Assembly: GCA_003522105.1 (NCBI GenBank)
Contig: DPGF01000111.1
Coordinates: forward strand, 22,090-45,871
Length of the DNA: 23,782 nt
Source: Oscillibacter sp.
Lineage (GTDB): Bacteria; Bacillota; Clostridia; Oscillospirales; Oscillospiraceae
Direction: 5' to 3'
A program made the position numbers and the translations under genes. Positions 7,445 to 14,146 of this stretch are shown piece by piece. Below the pieces are notes generated by a model, which had not been told where the DNA came from, searched no databases, and was given only the letters and a program-made list of their open reading frames with translations. How positions within the stretch are numbered: position 1 is the stretch's first letter; each line of letters begins with the position of its first letter.

Positions 7445-8065
7445 ATGGACGAATTTGATCAGAAATTGGAGATCAACGAGCAGGCGCAGGAGGAGATCGT
7501 GGAAAAGATCCCCGGGCGCGACGTGTATGAGACTGTTTCTTCGCTCGTTTCGGCGCTGCTGGTCGTAGTGCTCGTATTTACGTTCCTTGTGCGCTTGATG
7601 GGCGTTTCCGGCCCGTCGATGATCCCGACACTTCAGGACGGCGACCGTCTGCTCGTGGTGAATTCGCTGCTTTGCGGCAAGTATGAAGTCGGCGACATCG
7701 TTATTGCCCGCAAGGAAAGCTTTGACGATAAACCCATCGTCAAGCGCGTCATTGCTACCGCGGGACAGACCGTGGACATCGACTTTGACTTGGGACAGGT
7801 CTATGTGGACGGCGAGCTTCTGGACGAGGACTACATCAACGACTACACCTATCGCGAAGAGGGCACCGTGTTCCCGCTTACCGTGCCGGAGGGCGAGGTG
7901 TTCCTCATGGGCGATAACCGCAACCATTCGAACGACAGTCGTGACTCGTCTCTTGGCACGGTGGATACGCGGCTGCTCATCGGCAAGGCAGTTTTTCTTG
8001 TCTTTCCCGGCCGCGACTACCTGACCGAGCAGCGCGAATTTGGCCGCATCGGCCTTTTGCAGTAA
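7445..8065 (+). CDS. lepB: Signal peptidase I
   Basis: Removes signal peptides from exported proteins at the outer face of the membrane. The protein is 206 residues, with an acidic cytoplasmic N-terminus, one membrane anchor (about 30-52) and an extracytoplasmic S26 catalytic domain. The catalytic serine is Ser58 in SGPSMIPT and the general base is Lys100 in IVKRVIA; GDNRNHSNDSRD is the family's box E-type motif. The ATG at 7445 is chosen because GAGGAG (7433-7438) lies 6 bases upstream; an in-frame extension to 7313 would run back through the promoter and rplS terminator. The next gene, rbgA, begins 14 bases later, so lepB probably heads a transcript running through rnhB, yraN and the phosphoesterase gene. 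Confidence 0.96.
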   Translation: MDEFDQKLEINEQAQEEIVEKIPGRDVYETVSSLVSALLVVVLVFTFLVRLMGVSGPSMIPTLQDGDRLLVVNSLLCGKYEVGDIVIARKESFDDKPIVKRVIATAGQTVDIDFDLGQVYVDGELLDEDYINDYTYREEGTVFPLTVPEGEVFLMGDNRNHSNDSRDSSLGTVDTRLLIGKAVFLVFPGRDYLTEQREFGRIGLLQ

Positions 8066-8079
8066 AGGGGGCAGAGTAA

Positions 8080-8952
8080 ATGCAGTTGGATTCTCTCAGC
8101 TGGTTCCCGGGACATATGACCAAGACCCGCCGTATGATCACGGCGGAGCTCGGCAATGTGGACGCTGTGTGCGAGATCTTAGACGCACGCATTCCCATGA
8201 GCAGCCGCAACCCTGATGTGGACGAGCTGACGGCGGGTAAACCCCGTTTGATCGTTTTGAACCGCGTCGATCAGGCAGACCCGGAAATGACGAAAAAATG
8301 GGCGGCGTATTTCCGCTCGCTTGGCTATGCCGTCATCGAAACGGACGCCAAGCAGGGCGGCGGCGTGAAGCAGTTTTCTTCTGCCGTGCGCATGCTGCTG
8401 CGCGATAAGATCGCCTCTTACGAGGCCAAGGGTCAGATCGGCCGTGTGCTGCGCGTGATGGTGCTCGGCATTCCGAACGTCGGCAAGTCGACCTTCATCA
8501 ACAAGGTCTCCGGCCGCAAGAGCGCCAAAGCGGAGGATCGCCCGGGCGTGACGCGCACGAAGCAGTGGGTGCCGGTCGACAAGACGCTCGAGCTGCTCGA
8601 CACGCCGGGAATTCTGTGGCCGAAGTTTGAAGACAGCGGCGTTGGCGTGCGCCTTGCCTTCACCGGCGCGATCCGCGACGAGGTCGTCGACATCGAGGAG
8701 CTTGCCATGCGCCTGATGGACTACCTCGGCAAGAATTATCCCAAGGCGATCGAGGAGCGCTATAAGCTCACCGTTGCCGAAGAAGACGACGGCTACGCGC
8801 TGCTCGAAAAAGCGGGGCGCAAGCGCGGATTTTTGATCTCCGGCGGCGAGGTGGACACCGAACGGATGAGCCGCATTCTGCTCGATGAATTCCGTGGCGG
8901 CAAGCTGGGGCGCTTTACACTTGAGCTGCCGCCGGAGGGGGAGAGCGCATGA
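8080..8952 (+). CDS. rbgA: Ribosome biogenesis GTPase A (RbgA/YlqF)
   Basis: A circularly permuted GTPase needed for late 50S subunit assembly. The 290-residue protein begins with the diagnostic WFPGHMTKTRR segment. The G motifs appear in permuted order: G4 NRVD (61-64), then G1 GIPNVGKS (130-137), the G2 region RPGVTRTKQW, and G3 DTPG (174-177). A C-terminal helical RNA-binding domain follows. AAAGGGGG lies upstream of the ATG. It overlaps rnhB by four bases (ATGA) and follows lepB by 14 bases, so it is translated within a compact operon. Neighbouring rplS encodes another 50S component. Confidence 0.96.
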   Translation: MQLDSLSWFPGHMTKTRRMITAELGNVDAVCEILDARIPMSSRNPDVDELTAGKPRLIVLNRVDQADPEMTKKWAAYFRSLGYAVIETDAKQGGGVKQFSSAVRMLLRDKIASYEAKGQIGRVLRVMVLGIPNVGKSTFINKVSGRKSAKAEDRPGVTRTKQWVPVDKTLELLDTPGILWPKFEDSGVGVRLAFTGAIRDEVVDIEELAMRLMDYLGKNYPKAIEERYKLTVAEEDDGYALLEKAGRKRGFLISGGEVDTERMSRILLDEFRGGKLGRFTLELPPEGESA

Positions 8953-9572
8953 GCGTCGACCTGCATTTTGAGGAGAAAGCCCGCGCGGCGGGCTTTTCTG
9001 CCGTCTGCGGCGTGGACGAGGCGGGCGCGGGGCCGCTGATGGGGCCGGTGTATGCCGCTGCGGTCATCTTGCCGGCGGACTGCGTGATCGAAGGACTGGA
9101 CGATTCCAAAAAGCTGACGGAGAAAAAGCGCGAGGCGCTTTTCCCTGTTATTTTCGAGAAAGCCGTCGCCTGCGCCGTCGCGTCCGTCGACGCAAGCGAG
9201 ATCGATGCGACGGACATTCTCAGCGCGCGCATGAAGGCGATGCAGCTTGCCATCGACGCGCTGGAGGTTCCGGCGGACTACGCGCTCATCGACGGCAACC
9301 GCGACCATGGTGCATCGGCGAAGATCACCACGCCGCACGAGACTGTCATCGGCGGGGACGGCGTGAGCCTTTCCATCGCTGCGGCGAGCGTGCTGGCAAA
9401 GGTCAGCCGTGACCGCTACGTGGTCGAGGTGCTGGATCCTCAGTACCCCGAGTATCAGTTCGCCAAGCACAAGGGCTACGGCACAAAGCTCCACTACGAA
9501 ATGCTTGATCGGTACGGACCGAGCCCCGTACATCGCAAGACGTTCCTCAAAAAGTGGGAGGCGCGGCGATGA
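8949..9572 (+). CDS. rnhB: Ribonuclease HII
   Basis: Cleaves the RNA strand of RNA:DNA hybrids and nicks DNA at single ribonucleotides. The 207-residue length is typical. Catalytic acidic residues are visible: Asp23 and Glu24 in DEAG, an Asp in LIDGNR and an Asp in AKVSRDR; KHKGYGT carries the conserved tyrosine, and the C-terminal VHRKTF motif is present. The motif normally reading G-R-G just after DEA is G-A-G here (residues 26-28; codons GGC GCG GGG). In family structures GRG contacts the ribonucleotide at the junction, so specificity could differ. The start overlaps rbgA by ATGA, and the stop overlaps the yraN start in the same way. Confidence 0.95.
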   Translation: MSVDLHFEEKARAAGFSAVCGVDEAGAGPLMGPVYAAAVILPADCVIEGLDDSKKLTEKKREALFPVIFEKAVACAVASVDASEIDATDILSARMKAMQLAIDALEVPADYALIDGNRDHGASAKITTPHETVIGGDGVSLSIAAASVLAKVSRDRYVVEVLDPQYPEYQFAKHKGYGTKLHYEMLDRYGPSPVHRKTFLKKWEARR

Positions 9573-9928
9573 GCACCAAGCAGGACGGTGACTGGGGCGA
9601 GGCGCTGGTCGCGGAATACCTCGAAGCGCGCGGCTGCCGCATCGTGGAAAGAGAGTGGCGCTGCCGCTTCGGCGAGATCGACCTCATCGCCGAGCAGGAG
9701 GGGACGCTCCTGTTTGTCGAGGTCAAGCTGCGCACCAATTTGCGCTACGGGATGCCGCGCGAATCCGTTACGGCAAAAAAACAGGAAAAGCTGCGCTCCG
9801 CCGCGCTGCTCTATTTGAGCATGCACGGCCTTGACGCGCCCGCCCGCTTCGATGTGGCGGAGGTCTACACCGACGCGCGCCATAGCGCGCGCTCCACGCG
9901 CATCGAATACATCGAGAACGCATTTTAA
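9569..9928 (+). CDS. yraN: UPF0102 family protein YraN (predicted endonuclease-like)
   Basis: A small 119-residue protein of the YraN/UPF0102 family, which has a restriction-endonuclease-like fold. Candidate active-site residues are Glu11, Glu36 and Asp38 (in GEIDLIA), and Glu51 and Lys53 (in FVEVK). The start at 9569 is chosen because it gives an ATGA overlap with rnhB and has GGGAGG at 9556-9561; an upstream in-frame GTG at 9554 would overlap that ribosome site. The rnhB-yraN pairing is common in Firmicutes and other bacteria. The biological role is not firmly established; a nucleic acid processing role is inferred from the fold and neighbours. Confidence 0.93.
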   Translation: MSTKQDGDWGEALVAEYLEARGCRIVEREWRCRFGEIDLIAEQEGTLLFVEVKLRTNLRYGMPRESVTAKKQEKLRSAALLYLSMHGLDAPARFDVAEVYTDARHSARSTRIEYIENAF

Positions 9929-9953
9929 CTTGAGAAAAGAAGGGAGGCAGGCG

Positions 9954-10643
9954 ATGGCTCTGTATGCGATCGGCGATCTGCACTTATCGCTCGGCACGAA
10001 CAAACCCATGGACGTGTTCGGCTCCAAATGGGCAAACCATGTTGAGCGCATCCACGAAAATTTTTCGCACCTCAGTGATGACGATGTCATCGTGCTGGCG
10101 GGGGACATCTCGTGGGGGATGTCGCTTGAGCAGTCGCTGCCGGATTTTCAGTTTATCGACGCGCTGCCGGGGAAAAAGCTCCTTTTGAAGGGCAACCACG
10201 ACTACTGGTGGGGGACGGCTGCGAAGATGAAAAAATTCTTTGCCGAGCATGATATTATGACCCTCGACATTCTCTATAACAACGCTTTTTCCTACGGCGA
10301 CCACGCCATCTGCGGTACGCGCGGGTGGTTTTACGAGGAGGACGCTGCGGGGACGCACACGGGCAAGATGCTCGCGCGCGAGGCGCTGCGGCTGGAGGCA
10401 TCGCTCAAGGCGGCGGAAGGAAAGCCCATCTACTGCTTTTTGCACTACCCGCCAATCTATCAGGGCTATCAGTGCCCCGAGATGCTTGAGCTTCTCGATA
10501 AGTACGAGGTCGAGCGCTGTTATTACGGGCATCTGCACGGCTATACGCACCGCCGCGCGTTCGAAGGAATGCGGGGAAAAACCGAATATGCGCTGATCGC
10601 GGCGGATTATGTCGCCTTTCAGCCGGTAAAAATTTGCAATTAG
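9954..10643 (+). CDS. Calcineurin-like metallophosphoesterase (COG1768-type)
   Basis: A 229-residue phosphoesterase with the full two-metal motif set: GDLH (7-10), GDISWG (50-55), GNHDYWW (80-86), the His164 motif LHYPP, and GHLHG (192-196). It has no signal peptide or membrane segment, so it is probably cytoplasmic. Overall it resembles the COG1768 group of predicted phosphohydrolases, whose substrate is unknown to me. The ATG at 9954 follows GGGAGG (9942-9947) by 6 bases; an in-frame extension to 9831 would overlap yraN extensively. It lies 25 bases after yraN and is probably the last gene of the lepB transcript, before the strong tig promoter. Confidence 0.92.
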   Translation: MALYAIGDLHLSLGTNKPMDVFGSKWANHVERIHENFSHLSDDDVIVLAGDISWGMSLEQSLPDFQFIDALPGKKLLLKGNHDYWWGTAAKMKKFFAEHDIMTLDILYNNAFSYGDHAICGTRGWFYEEDAAGTHTGKMLAREALRLEASLKAAEGKPIYCFLHYPPIYQGYQCPEMLELLDKYEVERCYYGHLHGYTHRRAFEGMRGKTEYALIAADYVAFQPVKICN

Positions 10644-10724
10644 GACATAAAATGATGCAAAAAAGGGTAGATATTCCGAAGAAGCTATGGTATAATTCTA
10701 CTTTGCAAAAGCATCATTGTCCTA
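10641..10724. repeat. Imperfect inverted repeat flanking the tig promoter
   Basis: The left arm TAGGACA-taaa-ATGATGC (10641-10658) and the right arm GCATCATTGTCCTA (10711-10724) are inverted copies of a 14-base sequence; the left copy carries a 4-base insertion. The promoter core lies between them. The left arm overlaps the stop codon of the phosphoesterase gene. Confidence 0.6.
10668..10696 (+). promoter_or_regulatory. Promoter for tig
   Basis: TAGATA (10668-10673, 4 of 6 to consensus) and a perfect TATAAT (10691-10696) are 17 bases apart, and TGG just before the -10 box gives an extended -10. The expected start is near 10703, about 53 bases before the tig ATG. Confidence 0.7.
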
Positions 10725-10755
10725 CTTATGATGTTAAACGGAGGAAAAAGAAATC

Positions 10756-12147
10756 ATGACTGTCAAAAATGTTGAAAAGCTGGAAAAGAGCAGAGTCGCG
10801 GTGACCGTCGAGGTCGGCGCGGAGGAATTTGAAGCCGCTGTTGCCAAGGCTTACGCCAAGGCGCGCGGTAAGCTCAGCATTCCCGGCTTCCGCCCCGGCA
10901 GGGCCCCCCGCAAGATGATCGAGAAGCTCTACGGCGCGGGTGTTTTCTACAGCGATGCCGTTGACATCGCCCTGCCCGAGGCATATACGCAGGCCATCGG
11001 CCAGAGCGGCCTCGACGTTGTCGGCTATCCCGAGGTCGAGATCGTGGACGACAAGATCGACGAGAACGGCTTCACCTTCAAGGCGACCGTTGCCGTGTAT
11101 CCCGAGGTCAAGCTCGGCGAGTACAAGGGCCTGACCGCGGAGAAGGAAGAGGTCAAGGTCAGCGCTGATGACGTTAAGGAGCGCTTGAATGAGATGGCCG
11201 AGCGCAACGCCCGCCTTGTCTCTGTTGACCGCAAGGCCAAGAAGGGCGACATCGCCGTCATCGACTTCGAAGGCTTCGACAACGGCGAGGCGTTCGAGGG
11301 CGGCAAGGGCGAGAACTACGAACTCGAGCTTGGTTCCGGCAGCTTCGTCCCCGGCTTTGAGGATCAGGTCATCGGCATGAAGGCCGGTGAGGAGAAGGAT
11401 CTCGACATCACCTTCCCCGAGGATTATCACAAGGATCTGGCCGGCAAGAAGGTCGTCTTCCACGTCAAGGCCAAGGAGATCAAGTGCAAGGAGCTGCCCA
11501 AGCTCGACGACGATTTTGCCAAGGACGTGTCCGAGTACGACACGCTCAAGGAGCTCAAGGACAGCATCAAGCGTGAGATCACCGAGCAGCGCGAGCAGGC
11601 CGCGAAGTTCACGGTCGAGAGCAGCCTTATGGAGAAGGTCGCCGAGGGCATCGAGTGCGACATTCCCGACGCGATGATCGAAGAGCAGTGCGCCCGCTTC
11701 CTCGAGGATTTCAAGCAGCGTCTGCAGGCACAGGGCATCCCCTATGACCAGTACTGCAAGATGACCAACATGAACGAGCAAAAGTTCATGGAGGACGGCA
11801 AGGAGCCCGCGACCCGTCAGGTGCGCATGGATCTCGCTGTGAACGCCATCATCAAGGAAGAGAACCTTGATGCGACCGACGAGGAAGTGGAAAAGCAGTA
11901 CACCGACCTTGCTGAGAAGTACAGCATGGACGTGAACGAGCTGAAGAAGTATCTCGATCCCATGAGCGTCCGCGCCCAGCTCATCCGCGACAAGGCCATC
12001 AGTGTCGTCGTGGACAGCGCAAAGGTCGAAAAGAAGAAGGCTCCCAAGAAGGAAGCCGAGGGCGAAGCCGCTGAGGGCGAGGAAAAGCCCGCTAAGAAGA
12101 CCGCTGCCAAGAAGACTGCCAAGAAGGAAGAAGAAAAGGCTGAATAA
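10756..12147 (+). CDS. tig: Trigger factor (ribosome-associated chaperone, PPIase)
   Basis: Binds nascent chains at the ribosome exit tunnel. The 463-residue protein has an N-terminal ribosome-binding domain with the signature GFRPGRAP (44-51). A central FKBP-type prolyl isomerase domain spans about residues 165-250 (KKGDIAVIDFEG ... GSFVPGFEDQVIGM), followed by a helical C-terminal chaperone domain. The last 41 residues (about 423-463) form a low-complexity Lys/Ala/Glu tail with repeated AAKKTAKK-like units, absent from the E. coli protein. The ribosome site GGAGG (10740-10744) is 11 bases before the ATG. Tig leads the tig-clpP-clpX-lon-ysxC protein quality-control block, and its codon use suggests high expression. 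Confidence 0.97.
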   Translation: MTVKNVEKLEKSRVAVTVEVGAEEFEAAVAKAYAKARGKLSIPGFRPGRAPRKMIEKLYGAGVFYSDAVDIALPEAYTQAIGQSGLDVVGYPEVEIVDDKIDENGFTFKATVAVYPEVKLGEYKGLTAEKEEVKVSADDVKERLNEMAERNARLVSVDRKAKKGDIAVIDFEGFDNGEAFEGGKGENYELELGSGSFVPGFEDQVIGMKAGEEKDLDITFPEDYHKDLAGKKVVFHVKAKEIKCKELPKLDDDFAKDVSEYDTLKELKDSIKREITEQREQAAKFTVESSLMEKVAEGIECDIPDAMIEEQCARFLEDFKQRLQAQGIPYDQYCKMTNMNEQKFMEDGKEPATRQVRMDLAVNAIIKEENLDATDEEVEKQYTDLAEKYSMDVNELKKYLDPMSVRAQLIRDKAISVVVDSAKVEKKKAPKKEAEGEAAEGEEKPAKKTAAKKTAKKEEEKAE

Positions 12148-12178
12148 TCGGCAAAAGCGGCCATAATAGATAGAAACG

Positions 12179-12217
12179 ACGATCAACCACAAATGCCTGC
12201 CATTTGTGGTTGATTGT
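12179..12217 (+). other. Strong hairpin between tig and clpP
   Basis: A 14-bp perfect stem (12182-12195 with 12201-12214, loop CCTGC), extendable to 17 bp with one G-T wobble. A seven-T run occurs only later (12228-12234), 10 bases beyond the extended stem, so it is not a canonical intrinsic terminator. It could stabilise an mRNA 3' end, act as a processing site or attenuate readthrough into clpP. I found no convincing clpP promoter between the hairpin and the clpP ribosome site. Confidence 0.65.
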
Positions 12218-12264
12218 GTACATACCATTTTTTTGAACAGGGTATGAACAAGGAGGTTACCAAA

Positions 12265-12846
12265 ATGAGTTTAGTCCCTTACGTCATTGAACAGACCAAC
12301 CGCGGTGAGCGCTCTTACGACATTTTCTCCCGCCTGCTGGAAGATCGTATCATCTTCCTCGGCGAAGAGGTCAACGATGCGACCGCGAGCCTGATCGTCT
12401 CGCAGCTGTTGTTCCTTGAGGCCAAAGACCCCGACAAGGACATTCAGCTCTATATCAACTCCCCCGGCGGCAGCGTGACGGCCGGTATGGCGATCTACGA
12501 CACCATGCAGTATATCAAATGCGATGTGTCCACCATCTGCGTGGGTCTTGCCGCCAGTATGGGCGCGTTCCTGCTCTCTTCCGGCGCTAAGGGCAAGCGC
12601 ATTGCGCTGCCGAACGCGGAGATCATGATTCATCAGCCCTCTGCCGGTACGCAAGGCAAGGTGACAGACATGGAGAGCGACGTGGAGCACTTCCTGCGCA
12701 TCAAGCAGCGCTTGAACAAGATCCTGGCCGAGAACACCGGCAAGACGCCCGAACAGGTCAAGCTCGACTCCGAGCGCGACCACTGGATGACGGCCGACGA
12801 AGCGCAGGCCTACGGCCTTGTGGACAAGGTTATTTACAAGAGATAA
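12265..12846 (+). CDS. clpP: ATP-dependent Clp protease proteolytic subunit
   Basis: The serine peptidase core of ClpXP/ClpAP. The 193-residue protein has the canonical catalytic triad Ser98 (LAASMGAF), His123 (IMIHQPSAG) and Asp172 (SERDHWM); the typical N-terminus SLVPYVIEQT and YINSPGGSVTAG are also present. Family length is normal. The ATG at 12265 is 8 bases after AGGAGG (12251-12256). Upstream in-frame starts at 12214 and 12244 are rejected because they precede the ribosome site. clpX follows 10 bases downstream, so protease and unfoldase are probably co-translated. I see no obvious CtsR or CIRCE operator upstream. Confidence 0.98.
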   Translation: MSLVPYVIEQTNRGERSYDIFSRLLEDRIIFLGEEVNDATASLIVSQLLFLEAKDPDKDIQLYINSPGGSVTAGMAIYDTMQYIKCDVSTICVGLAASMGAFLLSSGAKGKRIALPNAEIMIHQPSAGTQGKVTDMESDVEHFLRIKQRLNKILAENTGKTPEQVKLDSERDHWMTADEAQAYGLVDKVIYKR

Positions 12847-12856
12847 GGATTTTTGC

Positions 12857-14137
12857 ATGATGAGTGAAGATAAGAAGAAGGAACTTCGCTGCTCGTTCTG
12901 CGGTAAGAGCGAGCGTGAAGTGCATCGCATGATCCAGGGCCCCGGCGTGCGCATCTGCGATGAGTGCGTGCAGCTGTGCATGGACGTGCTGGAAGACGGC
13001 TACGAGCCGCATGACGAGCTGGAGGCACCGGATTCCATTCCCACGCCGCGTGAGATCCACGAGGTGCTCGACCAGTATATCATCGGGCAGGAGGCGGCGA
13101 AAGTTGCGCTGTCCGTGTCCGTTTACAACCACTATAAGCGCATTTTCTTCGGTGGCGGCGACGAAGTTGAGCTGCAAAAGAGCAATATCCTGCTTCTTGG
13201 CCCCACCGGCAGCGGCAAGACGCTCTTCGCGCAGACGCTTGCCCGTATCCTGAAGGTGCCGTTTGCGATCGCAGACGCGACGACGCTCACCGAAGCGGGA
13301 TATGTCGGCGACGATGTGGAGAACATTCTGCTTCGCCTCTTGCAGGCGGCGGATTACGATGTGGAGCTTGCCGAGCGTGGCATCATCTATGTCGACGAGA
13401 TCGACAAGATCGCCCGCAAGAGCGAGAATACTTCCATCACGCGCGACGTTTCCGGCGAGGGCGTGCAGCAGGCGCTGCTGAAGATCGTCGAGGGTACGGT
13501 CGCCAATGTCCCGCCGCAGGGCGGACGCAAGCACCCGCATCAGGAATTTATCCAGATCGACACGCACAACATCCTCTTTATCTGCGGCGGTGCGTTTGAG
13601 GGCATTGAGAAGATCATCGAAAGCCGCCTCGACCGTAAGTCGATGGGCTTCGGCGCAGAACTCAAGAGCAAGAACGACGTGGACGAGAGCAAGATTTTGC
13701 GCGAGGTGCAGCCGCACGATATCCTCAAATTCGGCATCATTCCCGAACTGGTTGGCCGACTTCCGGTTATCACGGCGCTCGACGCGCTCACACGCGAGGA
13801 TCTCGTCAAGATCCTGACGCAGCCGAAAAACGCGCTCGTCAAGCAGTATCAGAAGCTTTTCTCCTACGATGGCGCTGAGCTTACGTTTGAGCCCGGCGCG
13901 CTCGAGGCGATCGCTGACAAGGCCATTGAGCGCAAGATCGGCGCGCGCGGTCTGCGCGCGGTGATGGAGGGACTTTTGATGCACGTGATGTACGACATTC
14001 CGTCTGACCGCACGATCGACCGCGTGACCATCACGCTGGGCTGCGTGGAGGGGACGGAAGAGCCGATAATTTCCCACCGCACGAACAAAGAAGGGGAGGA
14101 GCCTCAGCCGCCGCTGCAGGCAGATCCCGCTTCGTAA
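12857..14137 (+). CDS. clpX: ATP-dependent Clp protease ATP-binding subunit ClpX
   Basis: An AAA+ unfoldase that feeds substrates to ClpP. The 426-residue protein has an N-terminal zinc-binding domain (Cys12, Cys15, Cys34, Cys37), Walker A GPTGSGKT (115-122), the pore loop GYVG (148-151), Walker B IIYVDEID (176-183), the RKH motif (GGRKHPH) and the sensor/arginine region IPELVGRLP. Two adjacent ATGs (12857 and 12860) are possible starts; both follow a weak AAGGA site at 12845-12849. The gene lies 10 bases after clpP and 9 bases before lon, making a continuous proteolysis operon. Confidence 0.98.
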   Translation: MMSEDKKKELRCSFCGKSEREVHRMIQGPGVRICDECVQLCMDVLEDGYEPHDELEAPDSIPTPREIHEVLDQYIIGQEAAKVALSVSVYNHYKRIFFGGGDEVELQKSNILLLGPTGSGKTLFAQTLARILKVPFAIADATTLTEAGYVGDDVENILLRLLQAADYDVELAERGIIYVDEIDKIARKSENTSITRDVSGEGVQQALLKIVEGTVANVPPQGGRKHPHQEFIQIDTHNILFICGGAFEGIEKIIESRLDRKSMGFGAELKSKNDVDESKILREVQPHDILKFGIIPELVGRLPVITALDALTREDLVKILTQPKNALVKQYQKLFSYDGAELTFEPGALEAIADKAIERKIGARGLRAVMEGLLMHVMYDIPSDRTIDRVTITLGCVEGTEEPIISHRTNKEGEEPQPPLQADPAS

Positions 14138-14146
14138 GGAGAAAGC

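Noticed and set aside
10726..12228. 500-codon minus-strand open frame opposite tig
   Set aside because: Leu/Ala/Val/His-rich mirror of the trigger factor codons; no ribosome site or recognisable domain.
12148..12264. CtsR or CIRCE heat-shock operator before clpP
   Set aside because: I looked for the CtsR heptad repeat and the CIRCE inverted repeat and found neither; the hairpin there has a different sequence.
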